The notes beneath the pieces are model-generated. The model worked only from the letters and a program-made list of their open reading frames with translations, was not told the origin of the DNA and did not search any database. From Lachnospiraceae bacterium UBA3821 (GTDB taxonomy: Bacteria > Bacillota > Clostridia > Lachnospirales > Lachnospiraceae), in the NCBI GenBank assembly GCA_002368865.1, contig DFDT01000110.1, positions 3,678-46,947 of the forward strand: a stretch of DNA of 43,270 nt. The letters run 5' to 3'. Both the position numbers and the translations under genes were made by a program. Positions within the stretch are counted from its first letter, which is position 1. Each line of letters begins with the position of its first letter. Shown here piece by piece: positions 8,118 to 15,178 of this stretch.

Positions 8118-8654
8118 ATGCAGGGGAAAAGAGCTCGCAGGATTTCCACATACGGGATGTTGATCGCGCTTGCCATGATCTTAAGTTATATGGAATCTCT
8201 GGTGCCGGCTTTTTGGGCGGTGCCGGGAATGAAGCTCGGACTTACGAATATTGTGGTGTTGTTCGCGCTATATTGTATAGGAACGGACAGTGCAGTAGGG
8301 ATCAATCTGCTGCGGGTATTTTTGGTGTCGGTTTTATTCGGCAACGGTTTTGGCCTGTATTACAGTCTGGCGGGCGCATTGCTCAGTGGACTCGTCATGA
8401 TTGGGCTGAAGAAAACAGGATGGTTTCGCATGATTACGGTGAGTGTGGCCGGCGGGGTCGCCCATAATGTGGGACAGATCCTGGCAGCCTATGTGCTTTT
8501 AAGAACGCAGGCACTTCTGGGGTATCTTGTGATCCTGTGGTTTGCGGGAATGCTTTCGGGAGCGCTGATCGGCGTGATGAGCGCGATTGTCTGCGAACGG
8601 TTGAAGCGTTTTGTGAGCTTTGAGGGGAATGACAGCAGGAAGGGATTGGAATGA
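8118..8654 (+). CDS. Gx transporter family protein (heptaprenyl diphosphate synthase component I-like)
   Basis: 178 residues with five or six hydrophobic helices and the family pattern: AMILSYMESLVP, PGMKLGLTNIVVLFALY and VLFGNGFGLYYSLAGALLSG. It belongs to PF07456, long annotated as heptaprenyl diphosphate synthase component I but structurally like the substrate-binding subunits of ECF-type vitamin transporters. The ATG at 8118 has an AGGGGG-type site ~10 nt upstream. It stands directly after the NusG-II gene, as in many Firmicutes, and one nt before the MATE gene. No polyprenyl synthase catalytic subunit is adjacent, so a small-molecule (quinone, flavin or similar) transport role is more likely than prenyl synthesis; this is inference. 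Confidence 0.85.
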   Translation: MQGKRARRISTYGMLIALAMILSYMESLVPAFWAVPGMKLGLTNIVVLFALYCIGTDSAVGINLLRVFLVSVLFGNGFGLYYSLAGALLSGLVMIGLKKTGWFRMITVSVAGGVAHNVGQILAAYVLLRTQALLGYLVILWFAGMLSGALIGVMSAIVCERLKRFVSFEGNDSRKGLE

Positions 8655-8655
8655 G

Positions 8656-10059
8656 ATGGAGCAGACAGGACGGACACAGTACATCAAAATGACGGAGACG
8701 CCGGTGGAAAAACTGGTGGCTTCGTTAGCGGTACCGACAGTCATCAGCATGTTGGTGACCAATATTTATAATCTGGTGGATACGGCATTTGTGGGAAAAC
8801 TGGGCAACAGTGCCAGCGGAGCGGTGGGCATTGTGTTCGGGTATATGGCGATCCTGCAGGCGGTGGGCTTTTTGTGCGGGCAGGGAGCCGGCAGTATCAT
8901 GTCCCGCAGCCTGGGAAATAAAGACCTGGATCGTGCAACCCTCTTTACTTCCACAGGATTTTTTATGTCGCTCTGCCTGGGAGCGGTGATCGGGGGTGTC
9001 AGCTTTTTTTGCCTGGATTCGCTGGTGTATGGCCTGGGGAGCACAGTCACCATTGCGCCTTACGCAAAGACCTACATTACATGGATCATTCTGGCAGCGC
9101 CGTTTCTGTCGGCCAGCCTGACTTTAAATAATCTGCTGCGCTATGAAGGGCATGCACAGCTTGGCATGGTGGGGCTGATGACGGGAGCGGTGTTAAACAT
9201 CGGAGGAGACGCTTTGCTGATCTTCGGGTGTGATCTGGGAATTGCCGGAGCGGGAATTTCCACAGCGGTGTCCCAGACGATCAGTTTTCTGATCCTGCTG
9301 GGAATGTTTCTGTCCGGGAGAACCCAGACGAAGATCCGGATCTCCTGTGTGGATCTGCATTTTAAGACGATCGGAAATATTGCGGCAACCGGTTTTCCGA
9401 GTCTGCTCAGACAGACCCTGAACAGCGTGGCAACGATCGTGCTGAACTCCAATGCTTCCCTCTACGGGGATGCAGCGGTGGCTGCTATGAGTATCGTATC
9501 CCGGGTCAGCTTCTTTATGATGGCCATTGCCATCGGGATCGGGCAGGGGTTCCAGCCGGTGAGCAGTTTTAATTACGGGGCGGGAAAATTTGACAGAGTC
9601 AGAAGGGCGTACTGGTTTACCTTTGGACTGGCGGAGGTGCTGCTGATCCTGATCGTGCTTCCGGTGGCGATATGGGCGCAGCATGTGGTGCGGATCTTCC
9701 GGGATGACGCGGAGGTGATCGGGTACGCGGTGCGGGCGCTTAGGCTTCACAGTGCGGCGCTTGTTTTGGTGCCGATCACGATGGTGACGGAGATGGGCTT
9801 TCAGAGCACCGGGCAGAGGGTGCTGGCCACGGTGGCATCCTCGCTGCGAAGCGGTGTCCTGTTTATTCCGGTGCTGCTTCTTTTTGCAAAATTCAGAGGG
9901 ATGGCGGGCATCCAGGAGGCACAGCCGGCGGCGTTTGTGCTGTCTTTCTTTGTCTTTCTGGTGCTGTGCCGGGTGTTCATGAAGCAGCTGGCCCGCGCAG
10001 AGCAAGACAGAGAGAATGCTGTGACGGAGGAGCAGGCCTGCGCGGAGGCAGAAGCGTAG
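8656..10059 (+). CDS. MATE family efflux transporter
   Basis: 467 residues from the ATG at 8656, one nt after the Gx gene's stop, with AGGAAGG as ribosome binding site. Upstream TTG/ATG codons at 8620/8629 are inside the Gx gene and less likely. About 12 transmembrane helices in two MatE repeats are present. The first starts LVASLAVPTVISMLVTNIYN followed by DTAFVGKLG, and the second contains GFPSLLRQTLNSVATIVLN and a GIGQGFQPVSSFNYGA loop, both classic for the DinF/NorM-like subfamily. It exchanges H+ or Na+ for an organic cation, drug or lipid-linked compound. The cargo is unknown. The C-terminal tail is acidic. Confidence 0.92.
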   Translation: MEQTGRTQYIKMTETPVEKLVASLAVPTVISMLVTNIYNLVDTAFVGKLGNSASGAVGIVFGYMAILQAVGFLCGQGAGSIMSRSLGNKDLDRATLFTSTGFFMSLCLGAVIGGVSFFCLDSLVYGLGSTVTIAPYAKTYITWIILAAPFLSASLTLNNLLRYEGHAQLGMVGLMTGAVLNIGGDALLIFGCDLGIAGAGISTAVSQTISFLILLGMFLSGRTQTKIRISCVDLHFKTIGNIAATGFPSLLRQTLNSVATIVLNSNASLYGDAAVAAMSIVSRVSFFMMAIAIGIGQGFQPVSSFNYGAGKFDRVRRAYWFTFGLAEVLLILIVLPVAIWAQHVVRIFRDDAEVIGYAVRALRLHSAALVLVPITMVTEMGFQSTGQRVLATVASSLRSGVLFIPVLLLFAKFRGMAGIQEAQPAAFVLSFFVFLVLCRVFMKQLARAEQDRENAVTEEQACAEAEA

Positions 10060-10099
10060 TAAAATAAGCGGAGTAAGATAAACGGAGGAGTGGAACGAG

Positions 10100-11209
10100 A
10101 TGGAATATGCAAAGAAGAGGATACAGAAACTGGCCGGTATTTTGCGGGTGTTGTGTGTGATCGCATCCTATGTCCTGAAAGCGGTTCTGGTGGGGACGAT
10201 CGTATTCATCATCGTGATATTTTGCAATCAGAAATTGATCGCAGGGGCGGAAGTTGTTTCGAATTCTTTTTTGTTCCAGACCTTGCAGAACAACGGAATC
10301 CTCGATGGCATGGAAAACACATATCAGGCGGCGATCGCGCTGTTTATTGCATTTATCAACTTTTTGGTGACGATGTTTTATGTGAATTTTTTCCGGGATA
10401 TTCTCACCGTGATCGCGAAGGAGGACAGACCGTTTCAACTGGAGCTTGCCAAAAAACTCAGACGGGTGGCATGGCTGCTGATCTTTGTGGTCTTGTACGC
10501 GCCCCTGGTCGGAGCGGTATTGTTTTTGATCACACTGTTATTTTCCTATCTCTTTGAATACGGAGCTTATCTGCAGGAACAGGCAGATCAGACGCAGCAT
10601 ATCCAGGAGGAGATGATCCTGTCGTTTGCCGAGATTTCGGAGAACAAGTCCGGACAGACCGGGCAGCATATCAGGCGTGTGGCGGAATATACGAAGATCC
10701 TGGCGCTGGAGATGGGGATGTCGGAGAAACAGGCGGAGGCGCTCAGGCTGGCCTCCACGATGCATGACATCGGTAAGCTGATCATTCCTTCTGAGATCCT
10801 GGATAAGCCCGGGCGGCTGACGGACGAGGAATTTGCGGTGATCAAAACCCATACCACCTACGGCGGGCAGCTGTTGGAGAATGTGGAAGGCGATATTATG
10901 GAGCTTGCCCGGATCGTGGCGTTGGAGCATCATGAGAAGATGAATGGGAAGGGATATCCTGCGGGGAAGAGCGGAGATGAGATTTCGTTGGAGGGGCGTA
11001 TTGTGGCTGTGGCGGACGTCTATGACGCATTGACCAGCAGGCGGAGCTACAAGGTTGCATGGAGCGAGAAAGAGGCCTATGACGAGATTGTAAGATGCAG
11101 CGGGACGCAGTTTGATCCGCAGGTGGTGAAAGCATTTCAGAGAGCGTATGACCGGATCGATGAAGTGCGGCGGAAATACACCGATGAGAGGGGGAGCGTC
11201 TGTGCCTAA
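10100..11209 (+). CDS. Membrane HD-GYP domain phosphodiesterase
   Basis: 369 residues. The N-terminal half has about four transmembrane helices (~18-42, ~76-98, ~123-152) like DUF2975 membrane domains. A short coiled-coil linker (~155-180) leads to a C-terminal HD-GYP domain (~181-350). Catalytic signatures are intact: H190, HD at 222-223 with DIGK, H251, HH at 277-278 and GYP at 285-287. Such enzymes hydrolyse c-di-GMP (or related cyclic dinucleotides) to linear products or GMP. The ATG at 10100 has a GGAGG site ~12 nt upstream. The gene overlaps a hybrid histidine kinase by 8 nt and precedes a two-receiver regulator, so a phosphorelay may control or be controlled by this enzyme. Confidence 0.9.
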   Translation: MEYAKKRIQKLAGILRVLCVIASYVLKAVLVGTIVFIIVIFCNQKLIAGAEVVSNSFLFQTLQNNGILDGMENTYQAAIALFIAFINFLVTMFYVNFFRDILTVIAKEDRPFQLELAKKLRRVAWLLIFVVLYAPLVGAVLFLITLLFSYLFEYGAYLQEQADQTQHIQEEMILSFAEISENKSGQTGQHIRRVAEYTKILALEMGMSEKQAEALRLASTMHDIGKLIIPSEILDKPGRLTDEEFAVIKTHTTYGGQLLENVEGDIMELARIVALEHHEKMNGKGYPAGKSGDEISLEGRIVAVADVYDALTSRRSYKVAWSEKEAYDEIVRCSGTQFDPQVVKAFQRAYDRIDEVRRKYTDERGSVCA

Positions 11210-13445
11210 ATCAAATGGACAGGATATTTCCCACCATTCTGCGGCGGCGTATGCTGGCATTATCAGTAAGCTGAAAGAGCCGGTGATCATTACGGATGCA
11301 GAGTATCGATTTGTGGAGGCGAATGCCCGGGCGTTGGAGATTTTTCCGAGCCTCAGGACACAGAAGTCCGGGGAACTGATCTCGGATGAACTGTTGTTGG
11401 ACACGTTTCGGGACCGCCAGGATGGGGAGATCATTGCGGACGATTACGTGATGCGCGTGGACATTCAGAAGATCCTTTCAGAGGGGGAGCTGCAGGGGTA
11501 TGCTTTGCTTTTGTTTGACCTGACGAAGGAGCGCGTCCAGTTAGAGCAGATGCGCCGGCTGAAGGTGGAGGCGGATCTGGCGAATCAGGCGAAGTCAGAT
11601 TTTCTGGCGAAGATGTCCCATGAGATCCGGACCCCGATCAATGCGGTGCTGGGGATGGATGAGATGATCCTGCGGGAGAGCAGGGACGGGGATGTGCGCA
11701 AATATGCTCTGGATATCAAAAGTGCGGCCAACTCTCTGTTGAGTATCATCAATGAGGTGCTGGATTCCTCCAAGATCGAATCGGGTAAGATGGAGATTGT
11801 GCCGGCAAACTATCAGTTGGGAGATCTTTTGACGGATCTGCATAATATGATCAGTGGACGGGCAGCGGAAAAAGATCTGAATCTTCTTTTTGAGGTGGAC
11901 GAGAACCTGCCTTCCGGTTATTATGGGGATGATGTCCGAATCCGCCAGGTGATATTGAATATTTTAAATAATGCGGTAAAATATACAAGAGACGGCGGTG
12001 TGACGTTGACGGTGACCGGCGCCCGGGATGAAAAGGATGCCTCTTATGAAATTCTGCATTTTGCGGTAAAGGATACCGGGATTGGAATCCGGGAGGAGGA
12101 TATCAAGCTGCTTTTCTCGGAGTATGTGCGCATCGATCTGGAGAGAAACCGGTATATTGAGGGAACGGGACTGGGCATCAGTATTTCCAGGCAGCTGCTG
12201 CAGATGATGGGTTCTGCGCTCCAGGTGAAAAGCGTGTACGGAAAGGGAAGTACCTTTTATTTTGATCTGCGTCAGAAGATCGTAAGCGAAGAACCGCTGG
12301 GAGATTACAGTCACAGGGGGGAGCGTTTTTCCGCGGGAGATTATCACGCTGTGGCTTATGAGGCGCCGGAGGCCCGGATCCTTCTGGTGGACGACAATGA
12401 TATGAACCGGAAGGTGTTCAAAAATCTGCTGCGGCAGACCAAAATGCAGATCACGGACGTGACCAGCGGAAGGGAATGCCTGGAACTTGTGCAGAAAGAA
12501 CGGTTTGATCTGATCTTTATGGACCACATGATGCCGGTCATGGACGGGATAGAGACATTTCATATTATGCGATTGAGCAAAAATCTGTGTCAGGATGTTC
12601 CGGTGATCATGCTGACTGCAAATGCGGTGAAGGGTGCCAAGGAACAGTATCTGCAGGAAGGATTTCAGGATTTTCTGTCAAAGCCGATCGCGCCGGACAA
12701 ACTGGATGAAATCTTTTTGAAGTACTTGCCGTCTAAGCTTGTGAAGACAATCGAAGTGCAGGAGGATCCGGAGAATGCACAGGGCGGGCGGATGCCGGAA
12801 GATGCGGGGCAGAAGATCGATCTGCCCGAATTGGATGAATTTGATTACGAATATGCCATGGGATTGCTGCGGAACAAGGCGCTGTTGAAAGAGACAATGG
12901 TTGACTTTTATCGCTCCATTCCCGGGATATCCAATGCGCTCAGCCTTTATGAGGACAGCATTGAGCAGGAGGAATCTTTAAATGCATATAGGATCCAGGT
13001 ACATGCATTGAAGAGTACGGCTGCCACAGTGGGGGCGCTGCTCCTTTCCAAACTGGCAAGATTATTGGAAGTGGCGGCGCGGGAAAGAGAGATTACGAAA
13101 ATAAGGACGCTGCATCCGATTTTGCTGGAGGAACTGGAGAAGCACAGAAAGCGTCTGGAGATCTTGGTTCCGCAGGAGGAAAAGAAGGATCTGCAGAGGC
13201 TGGAGGAAGTGATGCCCTTGTTTGTGATGCTGCGGCAGAGTATAGAAAAGGGTGATTTCAATACCTCGGATTATCTGATGAAAAAGATAGAGGAATATGC
13301 CTATCCGGCGCAGCTGCAGGCACGGGTGGACCGGTTGGATGACCAGATCCTGAATCTGGAGGATGAGGAAGCACTTGCGACCATAGAGGAGATCCTGTCA
13401 TATCAGGCAGAAGCAGAACGGATCGGAAACGGAGGGAGAGAGTAG
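11202..13445 (+). CDS. Hybrid sensor histidine kinase with receiver and HPt domains
   Basis: 747 residues if started at the GTG at 11202, preferred because GAGAGGGGGA lies 8 nt upstream; ATGs at 11184 and 11148 are alternatives deeper inside the HD-GYP gene. Order of domains: PAS-like sensor (~15-110, EPVIITDAEYRFVEANA), coiled coil, HisKA with phospho-acceptor H140 (MSHEIRTPINAVLGM), and HATPase_c with N box NILNNAVKYT and G boxes DTGIGI and GTGLGIS. A receiver follows (~390-510, acidic pair in LLVDDND, phospho-site D441 in FMDHMMPVMDG, Lys in LSKPI), then an HPt domain with H601 in VHALKST. No transmembrane segment is seen, so it is cytoplasmic and senses an internal signal. It can carry a complete His-Asp-His relay and probably feeds the downstream receiver protein. 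Confidence 0.92.
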   Translation: MPKSNGQDISHHSAAAYAGIISKLKEPVIITDAEYRFVEANARALEIFPSLRTQKSGELISDELLLDTFRDRQDGEIIADDYVMRVDIQKILSEGELQGYALLLFDLTKERVQLEQMRRLKVEADLANQAKSDFLAKMSHEIRTPINAVLGMDEMILRESRDGDVRKYALDIKSAANSLLSIINEVLDSSKIESGKMEIVPANYQLGDLLTDLHNMISGRAAEKDLNLLFEVDENLPSGYYGDDVRIRQVILNILNNAVKYTRDGGVTLTVTGARDEKDASYEILHFAVKDTGIGIREEDIKLLFSEYVRIDLERNRYIEGTGLGISISRQLLQMMGSALQVKSVYGKGSTFYFDLRQKIVSEEPLGDYSHRGERFSAGDYHAVAYEAPEARILLVDDNDMNRKVFKNLLRQTKMQITDVTSGRECLELVQKERFDLIFMDHMMPVMDGIETFHIMRLSKNLCQDVPVIMLTANAVKGAKEQYLQEGFQDFLSKPIAPDKLDEIFLKYLPSKLVKTIEVQEDPENAQGGRMPEDAGQKIDLPELDEFDYEYAMGLLRNKALLKETMVDFYRSIPGISNALSLYEDSIEQEESLNAYRIQVHALKSTAATVGALLLSKLARLLEVAAREREITKIRTLHPILLEELEKHRKRLEILVPQEEKKDLQRLEEVMPLFVMLRQSIEKGDFNTSDYLMKKIEEYAYPAQLQARVDRLDDQILNLEDEEALATIEEILSYQAEAERIGNGGRE

Positions 13446-13446
13446 G

Positions 13447-14211
13447 ATGAAAGAAATTTTGCTGGTGGGCAAATTTAATTCTTATTTTCACGATCTCAGC
13501 AGGGAACTGGAGCGAAAATTTCAGGTGCAGGCATGTATCGACAACGCGGATATGATGCGGGATATGATCAAGCTGCGCTCACCGGACGTGATCGTCTTAT
13601 GTATGATCGGACTGGGAAAGGAGAACAATCGCATTTTTGCGGAGCTGCAATATAATTACAGACATATTCCGACGGTGTGTATCGGCACGGATGCGGAACG
13701 GGCCCGTTTTCAGGAGTATATGCTGGGCAAGCAGTTTAAGGAGCTGGAACGGACCTCCGGGTGCGACGGCGTGGCCGAGGAAGTGATGCGTCTGACCGGG
13801 ATCCGGGATGTGATACCCAAGGATCAGGCGGTGGAGAATAAAATCCGGAAAAAGAGTATTCTCTTGGTGGATGATAATGCCATACAGCTGCGCACGCTGA
13901 GCAATCTGCTTTCGGATAAATATGATGTACGCCTTGCCACATCCGGGATGAAAGCGATGATGCAGATCGGAAAGGAACTTCCGGACATCATATTTTTGGA
14001 CTACGACATGCCGGTGTGTGACGGGAAGATGACATTGCAGATGATCCGGGAGTCTGAGGAGTCCAAGGATGTGCCGGTGGTATTTCTGACAGGCGTCAAG
14101 GACGCGGCACAGATCAAGGCAGTGATGGCGCTAAAGCCGGACGGATATATTTTGAAGCCGCCGAAGATTGAGAAGCTGGAAGAGGTCATCAAAGAGATTT
14201 TAGGAGAATAG
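13447..14211 (+). CDS. Two-receiver response regulator (degenerate N-terminal REC plus intact C-terminal REC)
   Basis: 254 residues, starting one nt after the kinase stop. The N-terminal ~110 residues have the receiver fold pattern (EILLVGKFNSYF...DVIVLCMIG...IPTVCIG) but lack the acidic pair and phospho-aspartate, so this half is a pseudo-receiver. The C-terminal receiver (~135-254) is intact: LLVDDNA, IFLDYDMPVCDG with the phospho-Asp, VVFLTG and the Lys in ILKPP. There is no DNA-binding or enzymatic output domain. It probably acts through protein contacts, for example on the HD-GYP enzyme or a motility component, or as a phosphate sink. The coupled gene order supports it being the partner of the hybrid kinase. 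Confidence 0.88.
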   Translation: MKEILLVGKFNSYFHDLSRELERKFQVQACIDNADMMRDMIKLRSPDVIVLCMIGLGKENNRIFAELQYNYRHIPTVCIGTDAERARFQEYMLGKQFKELERTSGCDGVAEEVMRLTGIRDVIPKDQAVENKIRKKSILLVDDNAIQLRTLSNLLSDKYDVRLATSGMKAMMQIGKELPDIIFLDYDMPVCDGKMTLQMIRESEESKDVPVVFLTGVKDAAQIKAVMALKPDGYILKPPKIEKLEEVIKEILGE

Positions 14212-14245
14212 AGAAAAAAGGGAAGCATAGAAGGAGGAAAATAAC

Positions 14246-14683
14246 ATGAAACTCAAGGAATTACAGGACGCAATGGTAGCAGCCATGAAGGCAAAGGATA
14301 AGTTTCGGAAGGATGCGATCGCATCTTTGGTGTCTGCTGTCAAAAAGGCAGGGATTGATGCGGGATGCAGGGAGAACATTCCAGATGATATGGCGAATCA
14401 AGCAATCCTGAAAGAAATCAAATCCGTAAAAGAACAGATTGATACCTGTCCGGCGGACAGAACGGAATTGCTGGAGGAGTACAGGAAACGGTTTGAGATC
14501 ATGAACGAATTTGCGCCCAAGCTTCTGTCTGCGGATGAAGTGAAAGCAATCCTGCAGGAGAAGTTTGCGGATGTGCTGGCAACCAAGAATAAAGGAATGA
14601 TCATGAAGACCGTTATGGGAGAATTAAAAGGGAAAGCCGACGGCAAGGTGATCAATGAGGTGGTTGCGGAACTGACCAAATAA
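14246..14683 (+). CDS. GatB/YqeY domain-containing protein
   Basis: 145 residues, the standard length of the YqeY family, entirely helical: MKLKELQDAMVAAMKAKD, then KDAIASLVSAVKKA and the C-terminal RAI-like tail KTVMGELKGKADGKVINEVV. The fold is shared with the tail domain of GatB, the amidotransferase subunit that recognises tRNA, and free-standing YqeY is thought to touch tRNA metabolism, though its role is not established. The ATG at 14246 has an AGGAGG site at 14231-14236. It sits 34 nt after the two-receiver gene and may be read from the same transcript, but a functional link with signalling is not evident. Confidence 0.88.
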   Translation: MKLKELQDAMVAAMKAKDKFRKDAIASLVSAVKKAGIDAGCRENIPDDMANQAILKEIKSVKEQIDTCPADRTELLEEYRKRFEIMNEFAPKLLSADEVKAILQEKFADVLATKNKGMIMKTVMGELKGKADGKVINEVVAELTK

Positions 14684-14734
14684 GCGGCAGGATTGATTGG
14701 ATGATCATAGCAAAAAGGAGTAGGAAAGACCAGT

Positions 14735-15091
14735 ATGGAGAAGGATCTGGAAAAATATGTGAAACGGCAGTATTATTGTTCGGTGATCACAGCAGTCTGT
14801 TCCGTGTGCATGCTTTTGGTGATCATCATGGCCGCTGCCATTGTGGTGCCGGGACTTACGGGTACCTTGCAGGAGATCAATTCAGCGATGCACAATTTAA
14901 ATACGATGACGACCGACTTAGACGGAATGATGCAGTCGCTGGGCGGAGTGACAGAAGACCTGACACCGAGTCTGGAAGGACTTCGGGAGGTGACAGAAGG
15001 ATTGGAATCCGTGGATTTTGAAAAACTGAATCAGGCGATCAGCGATCTCCATTCCGTTGTGTCTCCATTGGCCAGATTATTTGGAAGATAA
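14735..15091 (+). CDS. Small membrane-anchored coiled-coil protein
   Basis: 118 residues. One transmembrane helix (~17-40, ITAVCSVCMLLVIIMAAAIVVPG) is followed by a long heptad-patterned region (LQEINSAMHNLNTMTTDLDGM, then LTPSLEGLREV and LNQAISDLHSVVSPLARL). The layout resembles DUF948-type or methyl-accepting-protein-like membrane coiled coils but I cannot assign a family. The ATG at 14735 lies 13 nt after an AGGAGTAGG stretch. It is the last gene of the forward run and is followed by a strong terminator. Confidence 0.7.
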   Translation: MEKDLEKYVKRQYYCSVITAVCSVCMLLVIIMAAAIVVPGLTGTLQEINSAMHNLNTMTTDLDGMMQSLGGVTEDLTPSLEGLREVTEGLESVDFEKLNQAISDLHSVVSPLARLFGR

Positions 15092-15118
15092 GACGCCGTG
15101 GAAACTGAAAAAGCAATA

Positions 15119-15156
15119 GAAAAGAGACTATGAAATTTCTTCACAGTCTCTTTTTG
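15119..15156. terminator. Bidirectional rho-independent terminator
   Basis: AAAGAGACT (15121-15129) pairs with AGTCTCTTT (15145-15153), with an inner TGAA/TTCA extension after one mismatch. T runs follow on both strands. It separates the forward run from the convergent SHOCT-repeat gene. Confidence 0.85.
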
Positions 15157-15178
15157 ATTTTGATATTTGAATCTTCTA

